Of a DNA stretch of 64,000 bases, positions 49,638-59,273 are shown piece by piece. The notes below the pieces were generated by a model. It ran no database searches and was not told the origin of the DNA. It worked only from the letters and a program-made list of their open reading frames with translations. Source of the DNA: Psychrobacter immobilis (GTDB taxonomy: Bacteria; Pseudomonadota; Gammaproteobacteria; Pseudomonadales; Moraxellaceae); contig NZ_CAJHAD010000009.1 in the NCBI RefSeq assembly GCF_904846285.1, forward strand, positions 1 through 64,000. The letters run 5' to 3'. A program made the translations under genes and the position numbers. Every line of letters begins with the position of its first letter. The first letter of the stretch is position 1.

Positions 49638-50204
49638 TTAGCCTTTTCTTTTATAAGTCACAAACTTAAAATCTAGCCCGCTTTTCTCATCGTGAACTTG
49701 CTCAGATTTTTCTGCGACTACAAACTCATTTGGTAGCTCAGGATAAAAGGCATCGCCATCCATAATGTCAGTATCGACATGCGTCAGCTCGACACGGTCG
49801 GTATACATCATCGCTTCTTTAAACACTCGCTCGCCACCGATGACCCAAATCGTATCAAGATGCGCGCCATGCGCAAGGCTAGCTGCTTGAGTGAGCGCAT
49901 CGTCTAAATTGTGCATCACATAAGCTTTTTCACTACCTACCAAGCCTTTTTGCTCAGCATAGTCTAGTTGGGTAGTGATGATAAAGCTGATACGTTTTGG
50001 CAGTGGTCGGCTGCCCATTGACTCAAAAGTCTTACGACCCATGATGACGATACCTTGTATCGCGCCGTCATTTTGCTTAGTCGTCATGCTTTTAAAATGC
50101 TGCAAATCTGCTGAGATATGCCACGGTAGCTCATTCCCTTTGCCGATACAGCGATTGCTACTGATAGCCACAATCTGGGCAACTTCGGTGTTGGCATAAC
50201 TCAT
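49638..50204 (-). CDS. folA: Dihydrofolate reductase (188 aa)
   Basis: Reduces dihydrofolate to tetrahydrofolate with NADPH. VAISSNRCIGKGNELPWHISADLQHF is cut here as the active-site loop with the Trp and Asp, IVIMGRKTFESMG the cofactor loop, and TIWVIGGERVF the GG motif. It is slightly longer than E. coli FolA. It follows thyA in the same direction, linking dTMP synthesis and folate recycling. Confidence 0.96.
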   Translation of the reverse strand: MSYANTEVAQIVAISSNRCIGKGNELPWHISADLQHFKSMTTKQNDGAIQGIVIMGRKTFESMGSRPLPKRISFIITTQLDYAEQKGLVGSEKAYVMHNLDDALTQAASLAHGAHLDTIWVIGGERVFKEAMMYTDRVELTHVDTDIMDGDAFYPELPNEFVVAEKSEQVHDEKSGLDFKFVTYKRKG

Positions 50205-50248
50205 AACACATCCTTTTCATTGTCTTTTAATATTAAAGCGATAGAAAA

Positions 50249-51121
50249 TTAGACTGCAACCTTGGCTTTAATAGCAGGATGCGACTCATAACCATCGACG
50301 CTGATATCATCATAGTTAAAGGCAAAAATATCGGTCACATTAGGATTCAGGGTCAAGGTTGGCAAGGTATAAAGCTCGCGTGTCAGCTGTAATTCAACTT
50401 GCTCACGATGGTTTTGGTAAATATGGCAATCGCCGCCTGTCCAGACAAACTCACCTACTTCTAACCCACAAACTTGTGCGACCATATGGGTAAGCAAAGC
50501 GTAGCTGGCAATATTAAAGGGAACACCTAGGAATAAATCTGCTGAGCGTTGATAGAGCTGGCATGACAACTTATTATCCGCAACGAAAAATTGAAATAAA
50601 GTATGACAAGGCGGCAAAGCGACTTGCTCCGCTTCAGCGGGATTCCAACCAGAAACGATTAAGCGTCGTGAATTGGGATTATTCTTTATTTGCTCAATGA
50701 CTTGGCTGATTTGATCGATACCATCGTTATTGTAGATACCATTTTCGTCTTTAGTAGCGCCATAATTGCGCCATTGATGACCGTAAACTGGCCCTAAATC
50801 ACCAGCAGGACGGTTAAAGCGTGCCGTTTGCTCTGCCGTTGCCCATTCATTCCAAATACGCACGCCATTTTCTTGCAGATAATCAACGTGGGTGCTACCA
50901 CTTAAAAACCAAAATAGCTCATAGACGATAGATTTAAAATGGACTTTCTTAGTGGTTAATAATGGAAATCCATCTGCTAAGTCAAAACGTAGCTGCGCGC
51001 CAAAGTGGCTCAGCGTACCGGTGCCAGTACGATCGCCTTTTTCGGTGCCCTGACTAAGGACGTGTTGTAGCAAGTCTAAATAGGCTCGCTCATTTTTACT
51101 GTTGTGGTAATGACTGCTCAT
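50249..51121 (-). CDS. thyA: Thymidylate synthase (290 aa)
   Basis: Makes dTMP from dUMP with methylene-[17 protein letters not shown] binds phosphate, [12 protein letters not shown] holds the nucleophile Cys, and [21 protein letters not shown] and [10 protein letters not shown] are signatures. Between about residues 90 and 125 it carries the longer insertion seen in some ThyA proteins. It is between lgt and folA. Confidence 0.97.
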   Translation of the reverse strand: MSSHYHNSKNERAYLDLLQHVLSQGTEKGDRTGTGTLSHFGAQLRFDLADGFPLLTTKKVHFKSIVYELFWFLSGSTHVDYLQENGVRIWNEWATAEQTARFNRPAGDLGPVYGHQWRNYGATKDENGIYNNDGIDQISQVIEQIKNNPNSRRLIVSGWNPAEAEQVALPPCHTLFQFFVADNKLSCQLYQRSADLFLGVPFNIASYALLTHMVAQVCGLEVGEFVWTGGDCHIYQNHREQVELQLTRELYTLPTLTLNPNVTDIFAFNYDDISVDGYESHPAIKAKVAV

Positions 51122-51207
51122 AAAATTGCTCTTTTACGCTGTGAAAACGTATCTTTAATATAATTCTTTATATCGCTTTTAATAAAGACATTGATGCTAA
51201 GTAAGGA

Positions 51208-52092
51208 TTAATAAGCTGACTGCTTACCCCAATCATAAATACCGCGCTTATAAGCATAAATCAGCATGATTAAGCCGGCGATAATCATCGGTGCGCTTAA
51301 GAGTTGCCCTTTAGTCATCCAGCCTAACAGGATGAATCCTTGGTCGGCATCGGGCTGACGGAAGAACTCGATTATAAAGCGGCTGATACCGTAGCCTAAT
51401 AAGAACACCGCAGATGCTGCCATACGTGGGCGCGGTTTTGATGAATACCACCATAAAAAGATAAATAGCAGCAGACCTTCGGCAAAGGCTTCGTATAGCT
51501 GTGATGGGTGACGGGGTAGCAAATACTGCCCATTTACCTCAAGCATTAACTCTTGTAGCTCAGGATTAGTCTGTAGTTGTTGCGTATCAAAGGCAGCGGC
51601 TTGCGGGAAATAGGTCAACCAGTTATAGCCACCATCTGAGACGCGCCCCCACAATTCACCATTGATATAGTTACCGATACGACCGAATAATAAACCAGTT
51701 GGCACGCAGGGCACGATAAAATCGAACACTTGAAAAGTGGTCTTCTTATATTTACGCGCGAAGAACCACATACCTAGCATGACGCCGATAAAACCACCGT
51801 GGAAAGACATACCGCCTTCCCAAACTCGTAACAAATACGCAGGGTTTTGCATTAGCTCGCCGAACTGATAAAACAGTACATAACCGATACGACCGCCTAA
51901 AATGACACCAAGCGCCCCATAAAAGACCAAGTCAGAGACCATATCAGTGGTCCAATTGTCGCGTTTGGTGCTGCGATACCAAGCCAGACCATAAGCGGCG
52001 GCAAAGGCCAGTAGGTACATTAAGCCATACCAGTGCACTTCCACTGGACCCAAAGATAGCGCTACGGGATTATACTGAGGGTGAATCATCAT
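51208..52092 (-). CDS. lgt: Prolipoprotein diacylglyceryl transferase (294 aa)
   Basis: Inner-membrane enzyme that modifies the lipobox Cys of lipoproteins. HWYGLMYLLAFAAAYGL, GGMSFHGGFIGVMLG, the signature GRIGNYINGELWGR and RHPSQLYEAFAEGLLLF are all present, with seven membrane segments. Upstream of thyA in the same direction. Confidence 0.96.
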   Translation of the reverse strand: MMIHPQYNPVALSLGPVEVHWYGLMYLLAFAAAYGLAWYRSTKRDNWTTDMVSDLVFYGALGVILGGRIGYVLFYQFGELMQNPAYLLRVWEGGMSFHGGFIGVMLGMWFFARKYKKTTFQVFDFIVPCVPTGLLFGRIGNYINGELWGRVSDGGYNWLTYFPQAAAFDTQQLQTNPELQELMLEVNGQYLLPRHPSQLYEAFAEGLLLFIFLWWYSSKPRPRMAASAVFLLGYGISRFIIEFFRQPDADQGFILLGWMTKGQLLSAPMIIAGLIMLIYAYKRGIYDWGKQSAY

Positions 52093-52271
52093 AAGAGCAT
52101 CATATTATTGATAATGGAATGTAGCTCATAATAGCAAAATTCGTCCCTTGCGAACACTATGATAATTTTATGGATAAATAAATGGATAAGTGAATGGTTC
52201 ATTGAATGAATAGCAAAGCGTGGCAAAAACCGATAAGATAAAAAAAGCGCTTCAATTTTTAAGGAACCTTT

Positions 52272-53873
52272 ATGCAGCCATATTTATCGACATTATCTTT
52301 GCTAGGTGTAGTAGCTTCAGGCTTAACGCTGTGGGTTCCTATAGGCGCACAAGCGGCGGTGAGCAATATTGAGAACATCACTATTTACCAAGGCTTAGCC
52401 AGTGTAACGCGTACTTTGCCAATTAGCGGTAGCGGCGAGCAGACATTGGTTTTTTCTTGCTTATCGCCAACCATCGAACCAGATAGTATCAGTGTTCAAG
52501 CTGCTGGTAACGTGAATATTGGCGAAGTCAGTATCGAAACGTTAAGCGCTGAGCAAGCAGCACAATGCCAATATCAAGGCGATGCTACAGTAAAAAGCCA
52601 GCAGAGTAACTTAGCCGACATAAGCGCTGAATTAGAAGCAGCACGTTTAACCAAAGCCTATTTGCAGAATTTGACCAAGGTCACGCAAATCAATACGACT
52701 GCCACCCTTGCCAATAATGCGCGTGATTTAGAGACGCAAGCGGCAAGTATTAATAAAAGGATTGTCGAGCTACAGCAGCGAGAGGCGCACGCGAAAGATG
52801 GGCTGAATCAGCTGCTGGCGGGCAGTACTACCTCAAAACAGAATAGTGTGACCCAAGTCAGTGTACGCACTGCCAGTCGCATGCCAAGCACCGTTAAACT
52901 GCATTATCAGGTGCGCGGTGCCAGTTGGGAGCCAACCTATCAAGCGCGCTTAAATACAGACAGCAAGCAGCTGAATATCACCGCCTCTGCCGTCATCGCT
53001 CAACAAACGGGAGAGAACTGGAGCAATGTGCCAGTTATTTTAAGCACCGTTAATCCCAATCAAACGACGACTAGCCAGCTACCAAGAGTCGAACGTTTGT
53101 CATTATATGACGAAGAGCAAGCTAAGTTAAGCCGTTATGCATCGCCTATGATGGAGGCAGCTCCAATAGTCGTTTCTGCGAGAGACAGTTATGGCGGCGG
53201 TGCATCGGGAGAAAGTATGCCACCGCTACCGAGCTTTACGGTGAGCAGTCAAAATAAAAATGGTATCACTGAGTATCGCCTGCCGCAGCGTGTCAGTATT
53301 CCTAGTGATGGCAGGCGCGTACGCACTATTATCGATGAACAATCTGGCACTAGTAAGCTATGGCTACGCAGCACGCCTAGTGCCGAGACAGCCGCTTATT
53401 GGTATGCGTCTGCGCCGTTTTTGACGCCTGCTTGGGCGGATGGCTCGTTGCAGCTATACCGCGATGATAACTATGTCGGACAGTCGCGCTATGATTATCA
53501 GAGCCTAAAAGAGCAGGGCATTGGTTTTGGTATTGATCCAAGCCTGCTTGTGAAACAGCTGACTCATGAAGATAAAAAAGGTGATAAAGGCGTATTTAAT
53601 CGTCAACAAACCAAAACCATCACTCAAGCCTATCAATTTACCAATCAGCACAATCGTAGCGTGCGCTTGCAAGTGTTAGGCGCAGAGCCTGTGAGTAGTG
53701 ATGACAGTATTAAGGTAAGCGCAACACATACACCAGTGATTAGCACAAAAGATTGGAATGATAATAAAGGTATGGTCGCGTGGGAGTTTGATTTACCAAG
53801 TAAACAATCTCAGGTAGTGCAGTCGACGTATAAAATCAGTTACCCTGCGGATAAACAGTTAAATACCAATTAA
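52272..53873 (+). CDS. DUF4139/DUF4140 exported protein, MuiA-like (533 aa)
   Basis: Signal peptide ends at GAQA (about residue 28). The N-terminal DUF4140 part begins NIENITIYQGLASVTRT, a coiled coil spans about 110-185, and the DUF4139 part follows (LHYQVRGASWEPTYQARL, ITASAVIAQQTGENWSNV), ending in YKISYPADKQL. Family members are called mucoidy inhibitor A-like; molecular function is unknown. AAGGAA precedes the ATG. Probably periplasmic. Confidence 0.85.
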   Translation: MQPYLSTLSLLGVVASGLTLWVPIGAQAAVSNIENITIYQGLASVTRTLPISGSGEQTLVFSCLSPTIEPDSISVQAAGNVNIGEVSIETLSAEQAAQCQYQGDATVKSQQSNLADISAELEAARLTKAYLQNLTKVTQINTTATLANNARDLETQAASINKRIVELQQREAHAKDGLNQLLAGSTTSKQNSVTQVSVRTASRMPSTVKLHYQVRGASWEPTYQARLNTDSKQLNITASAVIAQQTGENWSNVPVILSTVNPNQTTTSQLPRVERLSLYDEEQAKLSRYASPMMEAAPIVVSARDSYGGGASGESMPPLPSFTVSSQNKNGITEYRLPQRVSIPSDGRRVRTIIDEQSGTSKLWLRSTPSAETAAYWYASAPFLTPAWADGSLQLYRDDNYVGQSRYDYQSLKEQGIGFGIDPSLLVKQLTHEDKKGDKGVFNRQQTKTITQAYQFTNQHNRSVRLQVLGAEPVSSDDSIKVSATHTPVISTKDWNDNKGMVAWEFDLPSKQSQVVQSTYKISYPADKQLNTN

Positions 53874-53957
53874 TAGTAATTAATAAGTAGCTTTGAATAC
53901 TAAATCATAGCCACATGCTAAATAAGAAACCCATACTAATCATATAAAAGGAAAACT

Positions 53958-54770
53958 ATGTGTATCGTCGCCATTGCTTGGCAGTTATTTGATGAACTGC
54001 CTTTGGTTTTATTGTCCAATCGTGATGAGTTTTTGCAGCGTCCGACAGAGCCACTACATCAGTGGTCAGATAAGCCTATTTATGCAGGGCGCGATAAGCA
54101 AAGCGGCGGTACGTGGCTGGGTATTCACCAACAGCAGCAGAAGGGTTTTTATAAACAAAACGGACGTTGGGCGGCGGTATTAAACTTTCGTGATAGTGTG
54201 CAGGCAAGTAATGACGAACGCTCACGCGGTGAATTGGTCACAGATTTCTTGACCAGTACGCTAAGCCCGATAGAGTTTGCTCGGCAAATCAGCCTGCAAG
54301 ATTACGCAGGTTTTAATCTTATTATTGGTGATGCGGCGCAAGCGGTGATTGTCAATAATCGTGGTCATGCACCGACGCCGCTATACGCTGGATTGTATGT
54401 GCTATCCAATGGTCAACCAGAAGAAGCGTGGTTTAAAACCGAACGCCTACGTGGCCGTTTAAGACAAGAAGTCATACCGTTGATTGCTGAAAATAGCGCT
54501 CCTGAATATTGGCAAGAAGCGGCCTTTGCAGTGATGTCTGATAAAACGCCAGCGCCAGAAAATAAATTACCCGAAACGGGTGTCGGTAAGCAGATTGAGC
54601 GAGCACTATCTTCTATTTATATCGAGTCTATTACTTTGTTTAGCATGGATGCTACCATCCCGACATACGGTACTCGCACCCAAAGTATTCTGACTTTAAC
54701 TCAATCTCCAAGTCCTATCGATGCCGAACCTATCTTCCGTGCTCAACTACAGAGTCGAGAATACCAGTAA
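53958..54770 (+). CDS. NRDE (TANGO2-like) family protein (270 aa)
   Basis: MCIVAIAWQLFDELPLVLLS runs into the eponymous NRDE motif (SNRDEFLQRPTEPLHQW), and then GGTWLGI and GRWAAVLNFRD. The Cys at position 2 is typical and may become an N-terminal nucleophile. Function is uncertain; eukaryotic TANGO2 is linked to metabolism and heme. AAGGAAAA precedes the ATG. Confidence 0.88.
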   Translation: MCIVAIAWQLFDELPLVLLSNRDEFLQRPTEPLHQWSDKPIYAGRDKQSGGTWLGIHQQQQKGFYKQNGRWAAVLNFRDSVQASNDERSRGELVTDFLTSTLSPIEFARQISLQDYAGFNLIIGDAAQAVIVNNRGHAPTPLYAGLYVLSNGQPEEAWFKTERLRGRLRQEVIPLIAENSAPEYWQEAAFAVMSDKTPAPENKLPETGVGKQIERALSSIYIESITLFSMDATIPTYGTRTQSILTLTQSPSPIDAEPIFRAQLQSREYQ

Positions 54771-54849
54771 TTTATCTATTGTCATATCACTCTGACTTAT
54801 GGCTAAGCTGTTCTAGTCATTATTTAAGCCTCATTATAGAGGCAATTAT

Positions 54850-54874
54850 AAATCCCTAATATAGTTAGGGATTT
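54850..54874 (+). terminator. Hairpin after the NRDE gene
   Basis: AAATCCCTAA-tatag-TTAGGGATTT is a perfect 10-base stem; the following T-tract is weak. Confidence 0.6.
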
Positions 54875-54984
54875 ATCTGTTAATAGTGACTCTGATGACA
54901 TACACTGGATATATAGGTCATTTAAGCGCCATTAAGAATGCCTACTATCCTCTAATCAGAGGTCAGTTTAACAAGGAGTACGAT

Positions 54985-56079
54985 ATGACTATGATGAAAT
55001 CATTAATATTCGTTGAGCCAGGTAAAATTGAAATTGTTGATAAGAAAATTCCTGATGTCGGCCCGAACGATGCTTTACTAAAAATTACCACCACGACGAT
55101 TTGTGGTACCGATATTCATATTTTTAAAGGTGAGTATGCTGTTGCAAAAGGGTTGACGATTGGTCATGAACCGGTAGGTATTATTGAGAAGCTAGGTAGT
55201 GCAGTGATGGGTTATAAAGAAGGACAACGAGTCATCGCTGGCGCGATTTGTCCAACATTTACCTCTTATGCTAGCCAAGATGGCTTTCCCTCACAAGATG
55301 GTGGCTATCTTGATGCCGATGGCAAATGCTCTTGTCATGGTTATAAAGCGACCGGCGGTTGGCGCTTTGGTAATCACATTGATGGTACGCAAGCAGAGTA
55401 TGTGCTAGTGCCTGATGCACAGGCCAATCTATGTCCAGTGCCAGATGGACTGACTGATGAGCAAGTGCTGATGTGTCCTGACATTATGTCGACAGGCTTC
55501 AAGGGTGCAGAAAACGCTAATATTCAGATCGGTGATGTTGTCGCTATCTTTGCACAAGGGCCTATTGGCTTATGTGCTACTGCTGGGGCAAGGCTCAAAG
55601 GTGCGTCACTGATTATCGCTGTTGATGGTAACAATCAGCGTCTAGCGATGGCGAAGAAATTAGGAGCGGACATTACGCTTAATTTCACAGAAGTTGATGT
55701 GGTTGATGAAATCATGAAAATCACTGGTGGGCGTGGCGTCGATAGCAGTATCGAGGCGTTAGGTTTGCAAGCTACCTTTAATCAATGCATCAAGATATTA
55801 AAACCGGGTGGAACTTTTTCAAGTCTGGGTGTTTATTCTGAGGATTTAGTCATTCCAATAGCGAATTTCGCTGCTGGTCTTGGCGATCATACGATTCGTA
55901 CGGCTCTATGTCCGGGCGGTAAAGAGCGCATGCGTCGTTTGCTGAATGTCATTGAGTCAGGTCGTGTGGATCTATCAGAGATGGTGACTCATACTTATGC
56001 GCTAGACGATATTGTAGAAGCATATGATTTATTTATGCATCAGCGTGATGGCGTTTTAAAAATCGCTATCAAACCATAA
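54985..56079 (+). CDS. Zinc-dependent alcohol dehydrogenase, secondary-ADH type (364 aa)
   Basis: A medium-chain dehydrogenase with catalytic-zinc motifs TTICGTDIHIFKGEY and IGHEPVGIIEKLG, and a Rossmann domain from about 165. It resembles the clostridial secondary-alcohol (isopropanol) dehydrogenases by MCPDIMSTGFKGAENANI and GGWRFGNHIDGTQAEY. The four-Cys structural zinc loop is not evident. ATG 54985 has AAGGAG seven bases upstream; an in-frame ATG 99 bases earlier lacks one. Substrate and cofactor cannot be fixed by eye. Confidence 0.85.
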   Translation: MTMMKSLIFVEPGKIEIVDKKIPDVGPNDALLKITTTTICGTDIHIFKGEYAVAKGLTIGHEPVGIIEKLGSAVMGYKEGQRVIAGAICPTFTSYASQDGFPSQDGGYLDADGKCSCHGYKATGGWRFGNHIDGTQAEYVLVPDAQANLCPVPDGLTDEQVLMCPDIMSTGFKGAENANIQIGDVVAIFAQGPIGLCATAGARLKGASLIIAVDGNNQRLAMAKKLGADITLNFTEVDVVDEIMKITGGRGVDSSIEALGLQATFNQCIKILKPGGTFSSLGVYSEDLVIPIANFAAGLGDHTIRTALCPGGKERMRRLLNVIESGRVDLSEMVTHTYALDDIVEAYDLFMHQRDGVLKIAIKP

Positions 56080-56100
56080 TTTTAGCAATTATAAATACGA

Positions 56101-56132
56101 AAAAGCCTGTATCTATTGATACAGGCTCTTTT
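56101..56132. terminator. Bidirectional intrinsic terminator
   Basis: AAAAGCCTGTATC-tatt-GATACAGGCT with TCTTTT, between the convergent dehydrogenase and rppH genes. Confidence 0.9.
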
Positions 56133-56161
56133 ATATTTTCTATTAAAAAAACTCTAGCTTA

Positions 56162-56683
56162 TTATTCCACCAACAAATGGTTGTTTTGTTCTGGAATAAT
56201 CAGTTCTTGTTTAAGGGGTAATTCGCGCACCAATTCTTGCAAGGCGCGACGGTATACCCCGCGTTTAAAATGAATCACTTGTCCGAGTGGATACCAGTAG
56301 CTGACCCATTGCCAATGGTCAAATTCTGGTTTACCCTCATCAAAGCGGATATGTTGAGTGTTCTGCTCATCTAAGCGCAGCAAAAACCATTTCTGTTTTT
56401 GCCCAATACACAAAGGATACTGCCCATGACGCACATAGCGTTTCGGCAGGCGGTAGCGCAACCAATCTTGCGTGACCGCCAGTAGATCCACATGACGCGG
56501 ATGTAAACCGACCTCTTCCCAGAGCTCGCGATACATCGCATCCATCGGCGTCTCCCCGCGGTCGATGCCGCCTTGAGGGAACTGCCAAGCGTTGTGACCA
56601 ATACGTTTTGCCCACAGAACCTGCCCTTGTGTATTTGCCAAGATGATGCCGACATTGGCGCGAAAGCCGTCTGCATCTATCAT
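56162..56683 (-). CDS. rppH: RNA pyrophosphohydrolase (173 aa)
   Basis: Nudix hydrolase that removes pyrophosphate from mRNA 5' ends to start decay. The N-terminus [21 protein letters not shown] and [10 protein letters not shown] lead into the Nudix box [20 protein letters not shown](VGL). QKWFLLRL and [13 protein letters not shown] are typical of RppH. Length is normal. Confidence 0.96.
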   Translation of the reverse strand: MIDADGFRANVGIILANTQGQVLWAKRIGHNAWQFPQGGIDRGETPMDAMYRELWEEVGLHPRHVDLLAVTQDWLRYRLPKRYVRHGQYPLCIGQKQKWFLLRLDEQNTQHIRFDEGKPEFDHWQWVSYWYPLGQVIHFKRGVYRRALQELVRELPLKQELIIPEQNNHLLVE

Positions 56684-57214
56684 GACTAAACCCTTTTAAA
56701 ATTTTAAAAATAGCTTATTTCGACAAGGTACAGTGACAATAATCATAGTTATTATAGGGTGATTGTTATCGGTACCATGACAAAATAAGATTCATTACCG
56801 TTATTAAACCAAGAAACAACCCAAATGTGTAACAGTATTTTGCTATAAAATGTTTCACAAGATTAATGCTTTAAAATCAGTGGTTTATAGGCAGACTTTT
56901 GTAAGTCATTTTTGCTAGATTTTATAAAAATTATGATTTTGAATAATGCTATCAAGATAAATACTTAATAATCAGATTCGGTGTGAAATGGTCTTTTATA
57001 AAAAATAGACGCTAAAGTGTTCTATAAAAGTTTAACAACAGCAAGGCGTTATAAATCTCGTTTTGGCTTATGCTACACTACCAAAAGAAGTTGTTTTTCT
57101 AAAAGACATTGTTTTTCAAAAAATAAAAAACCGTCAGCATACAAATTAAAAATCATGTGAATTAAGAAGCGTGCGAATTCAAAATCGTACCAATTAAAAC
57201 AAGGAATATTTAAG
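56684..57214. other. Divergent gene-free stretch rppH / OsmC gene
   Basis: About 530 AT-rich bases with no convincing gene. The OsmC-gene ribosome binding site AAGGAA lies at the right end. No clear operator is seen. Confidence 0.5.
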
Positions 57215-57628
57215 ATGTCAGAGTCAAAAGCAAGCGTCACGTGGCAAGAAAACAAAGCCTTTATGGGTGTGTCACCATCAGGGCATAACGTCCAAATTGA
57301 TGCCGATAAAGAAAAAGGCGCCAGTCCAATGGAGCTAATTTTATTAGGGCTAGGTGGCTGTGCCAGTTATGATGTGGTGGCAATTTTGCAGAAGTCGCGC
57401 CAAGAAGTGACTGACGTGCGTTGTGAGTTGACCGCTCAACGTGCCGAAACCGTGCCAGCGGTTTATACTGACATTCATATGCATTTCGTAGTAACAGGAC
57501 AAGATGTCAAAGAAAGCCAAGTAGAAAAGGCAATCAAACTGTCGGCAGAAAAATACTGCTCAGCCAGTCGGATGTTGGTACAGGGCGGGGTCAATGTGAC
57601 TCACGATTTTGAAGTCGTTGCAGGATAG
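57215..57628 (+). CDS. OsmC/YhfA-family protein (137 aa)
   Basis: An OsmC-like fold. GASPMELILLGLGGCASYDVV contains the first redox Cys, and AEKYCSASRML the second. OsmC and Ohr proteins reduce organic peroxides with these two cysteines; the YhfA-like subgroup fits best and has no known substrate. Followed 14 bases later by a MAPEG gene, probably in one transcript. Confidence 0.87.
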   Translation: MSESKASVTWQENKAFMGVSPSGHNVQIDADKEKGASPMELILLGLGGCASYDVVAILQKSRQEVTDVRCELTAQRAETVPAVYTDIHMHFVVTGQDVKESQVEKAIKLSAEKYCSASRMLVQGGVNVTHDFEVVAG

Positions 57629-57642
57629 GGGCGAGTATACTT

Positions 57643-58068
57643 ATGAGTCTATTCTTTGGGTTGATTCCCGATAGCGCAGCGGCAGGTATTTGGGCGATGG
57701 TGGTGGCAAGTTTGCTGCCACTAGCTATGGCGCTGACGGCAAAAGCGCTTGGCGGCTTTAATTTGGCTGATAATGCGCATCCGCGTGATTTTTTACAACG
57801 AACGACGGGAGCTGCCGCGCGGGCTAATGCTGCCCAGCAAAATAGCTATGAGACTTTGCCCATATTTTTGGCCGCAGTATTGGTTGCAATGCTGTTTTTT
57901 GTACCACAATTGATTATTAATACCATCGCTTGGCTTTATGTGCTGATTCGTATTGGGTTTTGCGTGGCCTATATTACCAATTTGGCAACCTTTCGCTCTA
58001 TTCTTTGGGTGCTATCGATGGCCTGCTCATTGATGTTATTTTACTTAGCAATTCGGGTCAGCATGTAA
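57643..58068 (+). CDS. MAPEG-family membrane protein (141 aa)
   Basis: Four membrane segments, with the family motif RTTGAAARANAAQQNSYETL between the first and second, and IRIGFCVAYITNLATFRSI in the later half. MAPEG proteins are related to microsomal glutathione transferases; bacterial members like this one are uncharacterised. It lies directly after the OsmC-like gene. Confidence 0.88.
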   Translation: MSLFFGLIPDSAAAGIWAMVVASLLPLAMALTAKALGGFNLADNAHPRDFLQRTTGAAARANAAQQNSYETLPIFLAAVLVAMLFFVPQLIINTIAWLYVLIRIGFCVAYITNLATFRSILWVLSMACSLMLFYLAIRVSM

Positions 58069-58150
58069 GTCGATTTAGCTGCGTGTATAAGGTACTCCAC
58101 AAATAAGACACTCTACAAATAAGGCGTGTAATCAATACGGTAGTGATTCA

Positions 58151-59212
58151 TTAAGCGATGCTAGCTTGTAGCGCCTTGATAATCACTGCTTTATTTTTCT
58201 CTCGTTTGATATCGTCCCATACTGTTTTCGCCTCGCTATAGCCTTTGGTCAGCATCGCCAACCACTGCTTATAACGACCGACTAGAACCACATCGCTTTT
58301 CGCCGCACCTTCTAAAAATTTAATTTGATGCGCGATTAAATCTTCCCATAATAATGGTGTTTCATTTTCCGGATTCTGATGGTTTTGATGACTCTGATTT
58401 TTATCGACTTGAGCAATCAAATCGGGACGGGTCACCGCGCCGCGCCCAAGCATTAAATGCGTCGTACCTGATTGCGCCATACAGCTTTGCGCCTGCTCAC
58501 TATTCCAAATCTCACCATTGGCAATGACTGGAATGTGCAACGTATTAAAATTCTGAATTTTGTCCCAATAAGCGGGCGGTTTATAGCCTTGGGTTTTGGT
58601 CCGTGCATGAATGGTTAGCCAATCTGCACCGCTCGCAGCAATCGCAGCTTTGATATCATCCATGCGACTGCTATCGGTATAGCCCAAGCGAATCTTAGCT
58701 GATACGGGAATATGAGTGGGCACAGCGTGGCGTACGGCGCTGATAATGTCATACATCACTTCAGGCTCATCAAGCAACACTGAGCCACCGCGATGGCTAT
58801 TGACCGTTTTGGCAGGACAACCAAAGTTGATATCAATCGCAGGCGCACCAAGCTCACAAGCATAAGCGGCATTTTCTGCCATCAGCTGTGCTTCACTACC
58901 GAGTAGCTGAATATGAATCGGCGTACCAGAGGCCGTCTTAGCATCATGATGCAGTTCTGGCACGTATTTATAAAAAACATGCGCTGGTAACACATGCTGA
59001 GTCACGCGAATAAATTCACTGACTGACCAATCATATGGCCGACCTAGGTCTGTCGCAATCTGAGTTAGGATTCGGCGCATTAATGGATCGGTTAAGCCTT
59101 CCATAGGCGCGAGCAGACGAACGGGATTGGCAAATAATTGCTGTACGGTGTTTTGGCGTTCTTGCAGTGCTTGAGATAAAGAGGAAGTGTTAGACGGCTG
59201 GATGTTATTCAT
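58151..59212 (-). CDS. dusC: tRNA-dihydrouridine synthase, DusC type (353 aa)
   Basis: FMN enzyme that reduces uridines in tRNA. LLAPMEGLTDPLMRRIL at the flavin site, AIDINFGCPAKTVNSHRGGS with the catalytic Cys, SAKIRLGY and HARTKTQGYKPPAYW are clear. LAPMEGLTDPLMR and the RTKTQGYKPPAYW segment point to the DusC subgroup (U16). An insertion of about 15 residues rich in His/Gln/Asn (about 272-287) is unusual. Confidence 0.93.
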   Translation of the reverse strand: MNNIQPSNTSSLSQALQERQNTVQQLFANPVRLLAPMEGLTDPLMRRILTQIATDLGRPYDWSVSEFIRVTQHVLPAHVFYKYVPELHHDAKTASGTPIHIQLLGSEAQLMAENAAYACELGAPAIDINFGCPAKTVNSHRGGSVLLDEPEVMYDIISAVRHAVPTHIPVSAKIRLGYTDSSRMDDIKAAIAASGADWLTIHARTKTQGYKPPAYWDKIQNFNTLHIPVIANGEIWNSEQAQSCMAQSGTTHLMLGRGAVTRPDLIAQVDKNQSHQNHQNPENETPLLWEDLIAHQIKFLEGAAKSDVVLVGRYKQWLAMLTKGYSEAKTVWDDIKREKNKAVIIKALQASIA

Positions 59213-59273
59213 GGCTAATTATTCATTACATAAAGTGGAATAGTCGGGTCTTGAAAAGATGATGAAAAGCTTA